This document shows, one piece after another, positions 7,814 to 16,724 of a stretch of DNA of 64,000 nt. Both the position numbers and the translations under genes were made by a program. This DNA comes from Candidatus Poribacteria bacterium (GTDB lineage: Bacteria > Poribacteria > WGA-4E > PCPOR2b). The DNA lies in contig JAJDUM010000053.1 of the NCBI GenBank assembly GCA_022826645.1, positions 17,052 through 81,051 of the forward strand, given 5' to 3'. Under the pieces are notes generated by a model. The model was not told where the DNA came from and made no database searches. It saw only the letters and a list, made by a program, of their open reading frames with translations. Each line of letters begins with the position of its first letter. The first letter of the stretch is position 1.

Positions 7814-8707
7814 ATGTTTGACAATTTCACCAAAACCCAAATCAAAGCCAATGGTGTTTCTATCAACCTCGTGTACGGTGGGAATGGTCCACCCCTGTTG
7901 TTGCTGCACGGCTATCCCCAAACCCATGTCGAGTGGCACAAGATTGCACCCAAACTCGCCGAGCATTACACCGTCGTAGCCCCGGACCTGCGCGGCTACG
8001 GTGACAGTGAAAAGCCGCCCGCATCAAAAGGTGATTTAAGTGTCTATTGCAAACGCACGACCGCACAGGACCAGGTAGAGGTAATGACAGAACTCGGCTT
8101 TGAATCGTTCCATGTTGTTGGACACGATCGCGGCGCCCGCGTTGGGCATCGGATGGCACTTGATCATTCAGAACGGGTGAGAACCTTCACTTCGCTTGAC
8201 GTTGTGCCCTCGCAGGCGGCTTTCGATCATATGGACAGCCAGCTCTCCTTCGCCTGGTTCCATTGGCATCTGATGCGTCAACCGTCGCCTCTACCGGAAA
8301 CCTTAATCGGTAACAGCGCCAAGGTCTACCTGGACTTCCTCCTTGAGCAGTGGACTGCAATTGATGGTTCAATTACAGATGAGGCATACGCAGAATATCT
8401 CCGTTGTTTCAATAACCCTGAAACCATCCGCGCTACTTGCCTAGACTACCGGGGTATAGAACTTGACCTGATCCACGACGAAGCTGACCGTGGCAACAAA
8501 CTCACCTGCCCGGTGCTGTTGCTCTGGGGTAGCAACATGGCGAAGCGTCCGGGTTGGCAGACCGGTGCAAGCCTTGACATGCTCACTGTATGGCGGGAAC
8601 GCGCCGTTGATGTGCGTGGAAAACCGCTTGACTGCGGCCATTTTTTGCCCGAAGAACTACCGGAGGAAACAACGGCTGAACTCTTGGCGTTCCTTTCCAC
8701 CCATTAG
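7814..8707 (+). CDS. Haloacetate (fluoroacetate) dehalogenase-type alpha/beta hydrolase
   Basis: 297 residues. All hallmark residues of fluoroacetate dehalogenases can be placed: nucleophile Asp105 in GHDRGAR with the carboxylate-binding Arg106 and Arg109, Asp129 exactly 24 residues later, the His150-Trp151 pair and Tyr212 (DYRG) that cradle the halide, and catalytic His276 in CGHFLPEE. The oxyanion segment [13 protein letters not shown] is also typical. Known reaction of the family: hydrolysis of 2-haloacids such as fluoroacetate to glycolate. Substrate cannot be fixed without assay, because close relatives with the same motif act on other 2-haloacids. The protein is cytosolic. The next gene begins within about 20 bases on the same strand. 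Confidence 0.88.
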   Translation: MFDNFTKTQIKANGVSINLVYGGNGPPLLLLHGYPQTHVEWHKIAPKLAEHYTVVAPDLRGYGDSEKPPASKGDLSVYCKRTTAQDQVEVMTELGFESFHVVGHDRGARVGHRMALDHSERVRTFTSLDVVPSQAAFDHMDSQLSFAWFHWHLMRQPSPLPETLIGNSAKVYLDFLLEQWTAIDGSITDEAYAEYLRCFNNPETIRATCLDYRGIELDLIHDEADRGNKLTCPVLLLWGSNMAKRPGWQTGASLDMLTVWRERAVDVRGKPLDCGHFLPEELPEETTAELLAFLSTH

Positions 8708-8726
8708 AACCCAGTCCCAATCCCAA

Positions 8727-9470
8727 TTGACCAAAGAATCTCCCAATCCCACATCTTCCGTAAACTCACCTGCCTCGCTGGTCCGATTAGATCGCTTGAG
8801 CAAAGCCTACAACGAAGCAGGGCAAAGCCGCGTTGTACTGAACCAAGTGAACCAAGAATTTTATGCGGGCGAGTTCGTCTGTCTGTTGGGTAAGTCGGGT
8901 AGTGGCAAAAGTACCCTGCTTAACCTGATCTCCGGCATTGATGCGCCAAGCAGCGGTCATGTGTTCATTCGGGAAGGCGACAGAGAAATTGATCTGACTC
9001 GTCTGAACGAACATCAGCGCACCCTCTTCCGTCGTCGCCATATCGGGATTATCTTCCAATTTTTCAATCTCATCCCAACTTTGACAGTTCTGGAAAATGT
9101 GATTCTGCCGCTTGAGCTCACACGTACTTCTGAGTCTCAAAGTGATCGCCGAATTCATGCGGAGACACTGCTCGAACAGGTTGGTCTTGATGATAGATTC
9201 AACACCTATCCAGATAAGCTGAGTGGCGGTGAACAGCAGCGGGTGGCTATCGCGCGCGCGCTCGTTCATGATCCTCTGATGCTGCTCGCTGATGAACCGA
9301 CAGGTAATCTGGATACGGAGATTGGTGAGACTGTCCTGTCGCTCCTGTTGAAGTTGACGCACGGAGCGGGAAAAATGCTATTGATGGCGACTCACGCGCT
9401 GGAGATTGCCAATCATGCCGATCGGGTGCTCCACATCACCGATGGGGTACTGGTCAACGAAACCGTGTAA
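8727..9470 (+). CDS. ABC transporter ATP-binding subunit (LolD/MacB type)
   Basis: About 247 residues. Walker [11 protein letters not shown]-loop FQFFNLIP, signature LSGGEQQR, Walker [12 protein letters not shown] and switch ATHALE are all present in the order and spacing of the LolD/MacB/FtsE family. It pairs with the permease at 9597. The start is uncertain: the frame stays open back to 8490 inside the preceding gene, and there is no ATG after that gene's stop. The TTG at 8727 gives a normal family length, but I see no good ribosome binding site. Such ATPases drive lipoprotein release or efflux through FtsX-type permeases. Confidence 0.85.
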   Translation: MTKESPNPTSSVNSPASLVRLDRLSKAYNEAGQSRVVLNQVNQEFYAGEFVCLLGKSGSGKSTLLNLISGIDAPSSGHVFIREGDREIDLTRLNEHQRTLFRRRHIGIIFQFFNLIPTLTVLENVILPLELTRTSESQSDRRIHAETLLEQVGLDDRFNTYPDKLSGGEQQRVAIARALVHDPLMLLADEPTGNLDTEIGETVLSLLLKLTHGAGKMLLMATHALEIANHADRVLHITDGVLVNETV

Positions 9471-9596
9471 TAACCTTTGGTGTGTAGGGAACAATGATCG
9501 TTATTCCGTACTGAGGATGTCGTTTCCACATCGTTCAAAAGTTCATTAGTACATGAGTTCACTAGTTCATTTAACGGACCGATTTCACGTTTCACT

Positions 9597-12155
9597 ATGC
9601 AATTATCAATTACTCTTGCTTGGCGTCATGCTTGGCGTCGTCCCACTCAAAGCATTTTCTTCATTATTGGCGTGGGATTGGGTGTCGCAATGATTGTCGC
9701 AATCGATCTCGCCACCGGTGCCGCTAACCGTGCTTTCTCGCTCAGCACCGAGGCCGTGGCAGGCAGAACCACTCACCAGATTGTTGGCGGCCCCACTGGG
9801 CTGGATGAGGGTGTTTATGTTGCGTTGCGGCAACGGTTAGGGTATCGACTCAGTGCGCCGATTGTGGAGGGCTATGTCGTTCCCGAAGAATTAGATATGC
9901 AGCCCATGCGTCTGCTGGGTGTGGATAGTTTTGCGGAATCTCCGTTTCGGAATTATCTGAATGACAGCAACACCGGCTTTGGAGACAACAATGGATTCGC
10001 CGCGTTTATGGTTCAACCGGATACCGTTTTGCTCAGTGACGTACTTGCCGACCAATACGACCTCAATGCGGGCGATGCGATCCACATACAGGTGGGGAGC
10101 CGACGTCAAACGCTGCAGATTGTGTCTGTGCTGCGGTCTGACGAGAAAAACGAGCAGCGCGGACTTGATGGGCTGCTAATCACGGACATCGGGACCGCCC
10201 AAGAGATATTGGGCAAAGTGGGAACGCTCGACCGAATTGATCTGATTATTCCGGAAAGCGTACAGGGCAAAGCAGCGCTTGAACGCATTATCAGCATTCT
10301 GCCTCCCGGCACCCGGGTTGAGACAGTGACGGATTCGACTGTGGAGGAGATGACGGCTGCGTTTCGATTGAACCTGACGGCTCTCAGCACACTCGCGCTG
10401 TTGGTCGGGATGTTCCTGATCTATAACACCGTTGTCTTTGGCGTGGTACAGCGGCGGTCGGTGCTCGGCAGCCTACGTGCGTTGGGGATGACACGGGGCG
10501 AGATTTTCTCAATAATTCTCATCGAGGCGGGATTGCTTGGGACGATCGGCACAGCCCTCGGACTTGGGTTGGGATACCTGTTAGGCCGTGGTGCGGTAGG
10601 AATGGTTACGACCAGTATCAATGATCTCTTTTTTGTTGTGACTGTGCGCCATATCGACTTCCCGTCCCTGACAATGCTCAAAGGAGGTATCAGTGGCATC
10701 GCCGCAGCGTTGGCCGCCGCCGCACTCCCGGCTTATGAAGCGACCAATGTGCACGCCGCCTCTGCACTCCAACGCAGCAATATTGAAGAACGCACACGGG
10801 CGGCGCTAAACTGGGTGAGTGTGGTTGGGGGAGTGATTGTACTGTTGGGGGTTGGCATGCTGATACCCGAATGGCACCTGGGCATCACGTTTGTTGGTAT
10901 CTTCGCCATTATTATCGGGATTAGCTTGCTTACGCCCACGCTGACTTTAGGGCTGATGCACATACTTTCAAGATTGATTAGGCTTTTAGGTGACCTCCTT
11001 AGTCCCTTAATTCGGCTTGCAATTCGCGACATTACGCGCTCGTTGAGTCGTACCTCCATCGCTATTGCGGCGTTGATGGTTGCGGTCAGTGTGATTGTTG
11101 GTGTTGGTCTGATGGTCAGCAGTTTCCGTCTGACCGTTGAGCAGTGGTTGACGGACCTCTTGCAGGCGGATGTCTTCATTTCGTCACCGGGTCTCATCTC
11201 GGATCAAACAACCTACCCGCTCGCGCCCGGTGTGATGGAGAAGTTGGGGACGTTTCCCGGTGTTGATCGGGTCGCAACGAGCCGCATAGTCGACGTCAGT
11301 AGCGGCGACCTGGGGATTGTCCAGTTGGTTGCAGTCAGCATGGACATCGCCGGTGAAAAACGTCACTATAAGGCATCAGTAGGGGACCTCGCTACAACCT
11401 GGGGGGCATTGGAGGCAGGAGGGCTTATCATCAATGAACCGTTGTCAAATCGATTCAAACTTGGCGTTGGCGACAAGGTCACACTTTTTACAGACCGAGG
11501 TGAGCAGCGGTTTCCGGTTGTGGCTATCGCCTATGATTTCGACGTACAGCCGGGCGCACTTATCGCTGATGCGGTCTACCGTACATTTTGGGACGATGCT
11601 GATCTGTCAGGTGTCGCACTTTTTCTGAAGCCCGGTGTTGATGTGGATGGCAAGATCAACGAACTGCGAGCCGCGTTTGCCGGTGAAGCTGAGTTGATAA
11701 TCCGCTCCAGCCGCGCTTTGCGGGAACACTCGCTCGCTATTTTCGATCGCAGTTTTAGCGTAACCGTTGCGCTGCAAATGCTCGCCATGCTGGTAGCTTT
11801 CGTTGGTATACTGAGCGCGCTGATGAGTCTGCAACTGGAGCGACGTCGCGAGATCGGGACATTGCGGGCTATTGGCATGACACGGAGACAGTTGTGGAAG
11901 CTGACACTGGTGGAAACAGGGTTAATGGGCACGACTGCGGGGATCATCGCCATGCCAACCGGCTTTGTCCTCGCACTCATTCTCATCTATATCATCAATC
12001 TTCGCTCATTCGGCTGGACATTGCAGATGCACCTACAACCGATCTATTTCCTACAAGCCCTCGTCGTTGCGCTGGTTGCGGCGCTGTTAGCGGGGATTTA
12101 TCCTGCATGGCGCGTCGGAGGGATGCAGCCGGCAGACGCGTTGCGGGAGGAGTAG
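9597..12155 (+). CDS. ABC transporter permease with two FtsX domains
   Basis: 852 residues. A first membrane helix lies near residues 18-38 (FFIIGVGLGVAMIVAIDLA). A periplasmic domain follows, then an FtsX block of three helices (about 260-380, containing VFGVVQRRSVLGSLRALGMTRGEI), further helices around 400-500, a second periplasmic domain and a second FtsX block (about 720-850, with LERRREIGTLRAIGMTRRQLW). This duplicated layout is seen in large predicted-permease proteins that serve lipoprotein, lipid or peptide export with a LolD-like ATPase; that ATPase is the upstream gene. The ATG at 9597 has no clear Shine-Dalgarno and lies inside a TTTCACGTTTCAC repeat word. The PAP2 gene follows after 15 bases. 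Confidence 0.88.
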   Translation: MQLSITLAWRHAWRRPTQSIFFIIGVGLGVAMIVAIDLATGAANRAFSLSTEAVAGRTTHQIVGGPTGLDEGVYVALRQRLGYRLSAPIVEGYVVPEELDMQPMRLLGVDSFAESPFRNYLNDSNTGFGDNNGFAAFMVQPDTVLLSDVLADQYDLNAGDAIHIQVGSRRQTLQIVSVLRSDEKNEQRGLDGLLITDIGTAQEILGKVGTLDRIDLIIPESVQGKAALERIISILPPGTRVETVTDSTVEEMTAAFRLNLTALSTLALLVGMFLIYNTVVFGVVQRRSVLGSLRALGMTRGEIFSIILIEAGLLGTIGTALGLGLGYLLGRGAVGMVTTSINDLFFVVTVRHIDFPSLTMLKGGISGIAAALAAAALPAYEATNVHAASALQRSNIEERTRAALNWVSVVGGVIVLLGVGMLIPEWHLGITFVGIFAIIIGISLLTPTLTLGLMHILSRLIRLLGDLLSPLIRLAIRDITRSLSRTSIAIAALMVAVSVIVGVGLMVSSFRLTVEQWLTDLLQADVFISSPGLISDQTTYPLAPGVMEKLGTFPGVDRVATSRIVDVSSGDLGIVQLVAVSMDIAGEKRHYKASVGDLATTWGALEAGGLIINEPLSNRFKLGVGDKVTLFTDRGEQRFPVVAIAYDFDVQPGALIADAVYRTFWDDADLSGVALFLKPGVDVDGKINELRAAFAGEAELIIRSSRALREHSLAIFDRSFSVTVALQMLAMLVAFVGILSALMSLQLERRREIGTLRAIGMTRRQLWKLTLVETGLMGTTAGIIAMPTGFVLALILIYIINLRSFGWTLQMHLQPIYFLQALVVALVAALLAGIYPAWRVGGMQPADALREE

Positions 12156-12170
12156 TATATCAATCTATCT

Positions 12171-13037
12171 ATGCACAATTCTAATATTACCGACGTTCTT
12201 AACCCATCCGACTGGATCACGATCGTTTATCTCGCACTCACCGGTATCCTTGTCTGCATTTTTCACAAGAACTTGCGGTGGTGGGGCATCTATGCAGTGT
12301 GTCGCGTGGGTGTCATATACGGTATTCTCTGGCTAGCTCTCATTCCCGAAGATTCTTTGTCGTTACCGCTGCAAGTATTACGCGATTGGTATCCGATTTC
12401 GACGATTTTGGTCTTCTACTTGGAGATACCGCCGCTGGCAAAAATGGCACGACAAAGATATCTGGACGACAAGGTTATGGAATTTGAGGGACGACTGTTC
12501 AACGGCCAGCCGAGCATGTATCTGAGCGAGCGCTTTTCGTCCAAGTGGCTTTCGGAACTTTTACACCTGTGCTATTTCAGCTATTATCCCATTGTTTTCG
12601 GACTTGCCGGGATACTTTACTTTCAGGGTAGGTATGAAGCGTTTCACGAAGTCGTTTTTGCGGAGATACTGACCTTCAATTTATGTCTCAGTTGGTATAT
12701 TGTGATGCCGGTCCTGGGACCGTACTACGTGTTTGAGAAAATCAGGGGGTCTATCGCGGAGGGACTTTTTTTTAGACTGGTACACATGATCCTTGCTACC
12801 GCAGCATCTAAAGGCACAGCGTTCCCAAGTTCCCACTGCGCGATCGGTGTGATTGTCGTCCTCTACGCCGCCCGTTATGACCCGGTTGCTTTTGCGATTA
12901 TGTGCCCATTGGGTGTGGGGTTGGTGGTCTCGACAGTCTACGCCCGGATGCACTACTTAGTTGACGCCATCCTTGGAACGGTAGTGGCAATAGTCGTCTT
13001 TGGGGCTGCGCCGTATCTCTATCGTATGCTAGTGTAA
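12171..13037 (+). CDS. PAP2-superfamily integral membrane phosphatase/transferase
   Basis: 288 residues with six or more hydrophobic segments. The PAP2 motifs are FPSSHCA (C2, Ser/His at 221-222) and the C3-like STVYARMHYLVDAILG with Arg259, His261 and Asp265. This arrangement, with HYLVD, is closer to the Aur1/Ipt1 inositol-phosphotransferase-like branch than to classical PgpB. Predicted role: a membrane lipid phosphatase or head-group transferase acting on the outer face of the inner membrane. It follows the two ABC genes closely and may be co-transcribed, suggesting a shared role in envelope lipid handling (inference). Confidence 0.78.
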   Translation: MHNSNITDVLNPSDWITIVYLALTGILVCIFHKNLRWWGIYAVCRVGVIYGILWLALIPEDSLSLPLQVLRDWYPISTILVFYLEIPPLAKMARQRYLDDKVMEFEGRLFNGQPSMYLSERFSSKWLSELLHLCYFSYYPIVFGLAGILYFQGRYEAFHEVVFAEILTFNLCLSWYIVMPVLGPYYVFEKIRGSIAEGLFFRLVHMILATAASKGTAFPSSHCAIGVIVVLYAARYDPVAFAIMCPLGVGLVVSTVYARMHYLVDAILGTVVAIVVFGAAPYLYRMLV

Positions 13038-13162
13038 TCTAAGTCACCGCATGTCAGATTTGCTCGCTCTGGGTAAACATATCCAAGCCATCTTTGCGCG
13101 TATACAGTCCGCAGGTTGGGTCGAACGGGCACCGTGAATCCAACGCTTCAACGTGCCACCCT

Positions 13163-13345
13163 AGCCCCAGAGGGGCGACATGTTTATAGATGGGTGATAG
13201 CACGTGGCAACCAAAGCCCCAGTTATAAATCTCGAAGTTCATGTAAAAAGAAAGTGTAAAATGCGAAGCGAAATCGTAGGGGCGGGGTTTCCCCGCCCGC
13301 AGTAAGGGTTGGGCAACCCAACCCCTACAAAAATTCGGTTGTTCT
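13163..13345. repeat. Repeat cluster in a 467-bp gap: one E unit and a family B element lacking its right end
   Basis: An E unit (AGCCCCAGAGGGGCGACATG) lies at 13163-13182 with a truncated echo (AAGCCCCAGTTATAAA) near 13213. From 13237 a B-type left end (GTTCATGTAAAAAGAAAGTG) leads into nested palindromes GGCGGGG-TTT-CCCCGCC and GGGTTGGGCAACCCAACCC. The stretch from CGAAATCGTAGGGG to ATTCGGTTG is almost identical to the element at 26634-26770. The right terminal repeat is missing here. No gene is visible in 13038-13504 apart from these elements and a promoter for the next gene. Confidence 0.7.
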
Positions 13346-13414
13346 AATAACTATCGAGTATGAAAACTCAATCCACATGCTACCTGACAGCTCAGGTTAA
13401 TACGACAAAAATAC

Positions 13415-13444
13415 TTGATTTCCACACTTAGTTCGGTGTATGCT
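13415..13444 (+). promoter_or_regulatory. Possible sigma-70 promoter for the FAH-family gene
   Basis: TTGATT at 13415-13420 and TATGCT at 13439-13444 are 18 bases apart, about 60 bases before the start at 13505. The -10 box is imperfect, so this is a moderate candidate only. Confidence 0.4.
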
Positions 13445-13504
13445 ATGGGAAATTTACAGCCAGATTTATCCATCATTTCAATTTGTAGAGGCAGGTAAAA
13501 AAAC

Positions 13505-14506
13505 ATGAGACTAATACAATATTATCAACCAGGTCAAGGCAAGCGCGTAGGTGTTGTGACGCGAAGCGATGTTGTTACCGATATGAGCAGCGACGGGGAT
13601 CGCGGCCTACTCAGCCGATCCGTAGAACCAGACGATATTGTGATTGATGTAACAAGCGATGAATCACCGGGGGTGTTAGAATTAATTGAACTCTCCTACA
13701 AGGAGGGGGTGAGCATGGGCATTCTGCTTGCCGACATCCAAGAGCGTGTTTCAGGTGAGACAAGCCATGGTACCCTACCGGGGCAACCGGACGAAGGCAA
13801 ACTCAAATTTGCCACACTCGATGTGCCGCCAGATCCGGACGTGCCTCACCTGTTATCGCCGCTTGACTCACCAGAGGTGTGGGGCTGTGGTGTGACCTAT
13901 AAACGCAGCGCGGATATGCGGGATGACGACAGTGAGCAGGATATTTACAGCCGTGTCTACAACGCGGATAGGCCTGAGATCTTCTTCAAAGCAACGCCAG
14001 CCCGGTGCGTCGGTCCGAACGGCTTTATCGGTATCCGGAGCGACTCCGTACTCACAGCGACCGAACCGGAGTTGGCGTACGTCCTCGGGGAAGATGGAGA
14101 AATTGTCGGTTACACACTCTGTAACGATGTGTCCGCGTGGGACATTGAGCGGGACAACCCGCTTTATCTACCGCAGTCGAAAGTTTTTTATGGATGCTGT
14201 GCGCTCGGACCTATGTTCGTGACCGCCTCCGAAGTTGATGATCCTTATAATCTCAACATCAAATGCACAGTCATCCGAGACGAGAAGCCAATCTACAAAG
14301 GTGGCGTGAATACCTCCCAAATTAATTGGAAGTTTGAGGAACTTACCGAATTCCTTTGCAGAGATAATCCCGTCCCCGTTGGAACGATTGTCTCCACCGG
14401 CACCGGCATCATTGTCCCCAATGATCTGCCGTTAGCACCCGGTGATATTGTAGAGATCGAGGCGGATGGGCTCGGTACGCTCTCCAATCCTGTTAAGCAG
14501 CTTTAG
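13505..14506 (+). CDS. Fumarylacetoacetate hydrolase (FAH)-family protein
   Basis: 333 residues. The C-terminal catalytic domain shows the metal site: Glu187 and Glu189 in TEPELAYVLG, and Asp208 in CNDVSAWDIE. Around it are PEIFFKATPARCVGPNG and the later PVPVGTIVSTGTGIIVP. The long N-terminal domain resembles the FAH N-terminal region. Family enzymes hydrolyse or decarboxylate acylpyruvates and 2-oxo-enoic acids, including diketo-deoxy sugar acids in non-phosphorylated sugar pathways. Given the aldolases and dehydratases elsewhere in the window, a role in sugar-acid breakdown is plausible but unproven. It stands alone between repeats. Confidence 0.82.
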   Translation: MRLIQYYQPGQGKRVGVVTRSDVVTDMSSDGDRGLLSRSVEPDDIVIDVTSDESPGVLELIELSYKEGVSMGILLADIQERVSGETSHGTLPGQPDEGKLKFATLDVPPDPDVPHLLSPLDSPEVWGCGVTYKRSADMRDDDSEQDIYSRVYNADRPEIFFKATPARCVGPNGFIGIRSDSVLTATEPELAYVLGEDGEIVGYTLCNDVSAWDIERDNPLYLPQSKVFYGCCALGPMFVTASEVDDPYNLNIKCTVIRDEKPIYKGGVNTSQINWKFEELTEFLCRDNPVPVGTIVSTGTGIIVPNDLPLAPGDIVEIEADGLGTLSNPVKQL

Positions 14507-14538
14507 AAACTTAACACGGAAACCATACCAACCCCGTA

Positions 14539-14559
14539 GGCGGGGCATCCTGCCCCGCC
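14539..14559 (+). terminator. GC-rich hairpin after the FAH-family gene
   Basis: GGCGGGGCA (14539-14547) and TGCCCCGCC (14551-14559) are perfect inverted repeats with a 3-base loop, about 30 bases after the stop codon. The U-tract is poor, so it may be a repeat core rather than an intrinsic terminator. A lone B-family right end (TTTTTACATGAGCC) follows at 14589-14602. Confidence 0.45.
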
Positions 14560-14668
14560 CTTAACGCCTTCACCGTCATTACACTCTGTTTTTACATGAG
14601 CCAACAACTTTGGAGATTCGGAAGAGAAAACTGGAACAAATTCAAGTCTCACAGACGAGGAGTATATC

Positions 14669-15013
14669 GTGGAACTCGCAAATACCTTTGAATTTATTAC
14701 CCCAGAGAGGATTCGGATCAAAGGGACACGAGTCGGCATCGAAGTTGTAATCGAGAAATTTCTTGAAGGTGCCAGCCCGGAGGAGATTCAACGACACCAT
14801 CCACATCTGACCTTAAAGCAGATCTATGCAACGATTACCTATTACCTTTTCAATAGAGCGGAGATCGATGCCTATATCAAAGCCGGGCACAAACGGGTTG
14901 AAGCCGCTTACGAGGAACAGCGAAGAAATCCCTCGCCCGGTGTGAAGCGACTCATAAAAGTAAAAGAACAGCGTGAGGCTTCAGGGCTGCAATTCCATGA
15001 AGAAGCACAGTGA
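14669..15013 (+). CDS. DUF433-domain protein
   Basis: 114 residues, GTG start with GAGGAG at 14656-14661. Residues 10-65 match DUF433 (RIKGTRVGIEVVIEKFLEGASPEEIQRHHPHLTLKQIYATITYYL), a small helix-turn-helix fold usually found as the antitoxin beside a PIN-like DUF5615 toxin. Here the downstream neighbour is a hairpin and then a TPR gene, so the usual partner is absent. The C-terminal 45 residues are highly charged. It may be an orphan antitoxin or a stand-alone regulator. Confidence 0.8.
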   Translation: MELANTFEFITPERIRIKGTRVGIEVVIEKFLEGASPEEIQRHHPHLTLKQIYATITYYLFNRAEIDAYIKAGHKRVEAAYEEQRRNPSPGVKRLIKVKEQREASGLQFHEEAQ

Positions 15014-15049
15014 ACTTGGGCAGCTCTCTATAATTGTTGCCATAATAGA

Positions 15050-15081
15050 GAAACCGAGTTTTTTCCTCAAAACTCGGTTTC
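15050..15081. terminator. 13-bp perfect hairpin, probable terminator made from a family B core
   Basis: GAAACCGAGTTTT (15050-15062) pairs perfectly with AAAACTCGGTTTC (15069-15081) around a 6-base loop, 37 bases after the DUF433 stop. The same hairpin is the core of the element at 51280-51371. A B-type right end (TTTACATGAGTC) follows at 15097-15108. It is likely to terminate the DUF433 transcript. Confidence 0.6.
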
Positions 15082-15173
15082 TGTTGCATGATCTCTTTAC
15101 ATGAGTCATGATGTTTTGTTTCCACTCCACAAATCCGCCGAAAAAAAGAACTGACAGCGAGAGGAGACTCCCC

Positions 15174-16280
15174 ATGAACCCCAAATACGTCGTCGCAACC
15201 CTCACATTCCTAATCTTCCTCTTCGCAGACCCACTGACCCAATCAAGTCCTGCGCGCTCCATTACAGATCTAACTGAACTGATAAAGCAGAACCCACTAA
15301 ATGCCAGCGCCTATTTCGTGCGCGGCGTGGCTTACGTTCAAGAAAGTGACTATGACAGCGCTATCAAAGAGTTTACTAAAGCCATAACTCTGAAACCCGA
15401 CTACACCGATGCCTACTATTTTCGTGGAAAGGCTTACCTTTCAAGGGGTACGACAGGCGATGCAAATCGCGCCATTTCAGATCTGACCAAAGTAATAAAA
15501 CATGATCCTAATCATACCATCGCCTATCCCTTGCGTGGAGAAGCCCACCATGCAAAAGGGGATTATGACAACGCCATCTCAGATCTGACGGAAGCGATAC
15601 TGCTGAATCCCAGTTATGCCGGTAACTATTTATCGCGTGGGTTAGCTTACAGGGAGAGGGATGATAGGAAGAGGGATGATTATGACAATGCCCTCCAAGA
15701 CTTTACCAAAGCCGTGGCGCTAAAACCTGATTTCACCGAAGCCTATCTCAAGCGTGGGAAGGTTTATCATGACAAACGCGATTATAAGAGAGCAGTTGCT
15801 GACTTCACCAAGTTGGTAGAGCTGAAACCCGACGATGCCCATGCCTACGCCTTACGCGGAGGAGCTTACTTCAAAAAAGGCAGTTACTACCGCGCCGTTT
15901 TCGATTTTACCGACGCAATAGCACTAAAGCCTGATTATGCGGACGCCTATGCTGGGCGTGGACGGGCTTACCAACTAAGGAGCAGTAAAGGAGACGAGGA
16001 GAGAGCCTTTGCTGACTTTAACAAAGTAATAGAACTGGATTCAAACCGTGCCGTAGCCTATGCCGGGCGTGGAAGAGCTTACCTGTTCATGGGCGATTAT
16101 GACAAAGCTATTGCTGACTTGACCCAAGCAATACAATTAAAATCCGATGATTTCAGCGTCCACTTTGCCTATCAGTGGCGTGCGCTGGCTTATGGCTCCA
16201 AAGGTGATATGAAACGTGCCAAGGCAGATCGTGCCAAAGCAGAAGGAGCACTTGAAAACATACAAAAGAAAAAAGACTGA
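15174..16280 (+). CDS. Secreted TPR-repeat protein (nine repeats)
   Basis: 368 residues from the ATG at 15174, chosen because GAGAGGAG lies just upstream and the protein then begins with a clean signal peptide (MNPKYVVATLTFLIFLFADP). The mature part is nine tetratricopeptide repeats of 34-39 residues, each of the type YxxRGxAYxxxGDYDxAIxDLTKAIxLxPDY. Two repeats carry short insertions (RGTTGDAN, RSSKGDEE). TPR superhelices bind proteins or peptides; no enzymatic domain is present. It is exported, unlike the TPR protein at 22408, and the 444-bp repeat-filled gap downstream suggests it is not part of the restriction cassette. Confidence 0.85.
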   Translation: MNPKYVVATLTFLIFLFADPLTQSSPARSITDLTELIKQNPLNASAYFVRGVAYVQESDYDSAIKEFTKAITLKPDYTDAYYFRGKAYLSRGTTGDANRAISDLTKVIKHDPNHTIAYPLRGEAHHAKGDYDNAISDLTEAILLNPSYAGNYLSRGLAYRERDDRKRDDYDNALQDFTKAVALKPDFTEAYLKRGKVYHDKRDYKRAVADFTKLVELKPDDAHAYALRGGAYFKKGSYYRAVFDFTDAIALKPDYADAYAGRGRAYQLRSSKGDEERAFADFNKVIELDSNRAVAYAGRGRAYLFMGDYDKAIADLTQAIQLKSDDFSVHFAYQWRALAYGSKGDMKRAKADRAKAEGALENIQKKKD

Positions 16281-16341
16281 AAGAAGGATTAGGAACTGAC
16301 ACTACCAAATTGTCACCCATTGGAAAACCATTGCCCTCCCA

Positions 16342-16600
16342 AGCCCCAGCGGGGCGACATGTGCATTGCGTTATAATACGTAATGCGTAAGAAGCAGCTT
16401 AACCTTTTGCCCGGTTGGGAATTCAGCGAAGGTTGGAAAACGGGGAGTCGGGAAAACCAAATCTAATTTATCACAGGGACCCAGAGGAAGGCAACGAGTT
16501 TTCCAAAAAGACTTAGGGGCATTTAGTTCTTCTGTAGGAGGGATTTCCAAATCCCGACACTTCGCTCTAAGAGCGACTTACCGACTCTGACTTTTCAAAC
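16342..16600. repeat. Repeat-filled gap: one E unit and a partial family D element
   Basis: An E unit (AGCCCCAGCGGGGCGACATG) lies at 16342-16361. From 16515, AGGGGCATTTAGTTCTTCTG and the following TAGGAGGGATTTCCAAATCCCGAC match, in inverted orientation, the family D element at 38037-38135. The GGGATTT-CCA-AATCCC part is a perfect palindrome. No right end is found. I see no gene in 16281-16724. Confidence 0.55.
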
Positions 16601-16724
16601 AAAATCCGTAATAAGCCTAAAACTGAATAGTGGAGCATAATCATCGTTGTTTTTGTGTACAAGTGTTCTACCTCTGATCAATGGAAAGCGACAAAAATCG
16701 TTAATCTTTCGTGAGGAAATAGAA

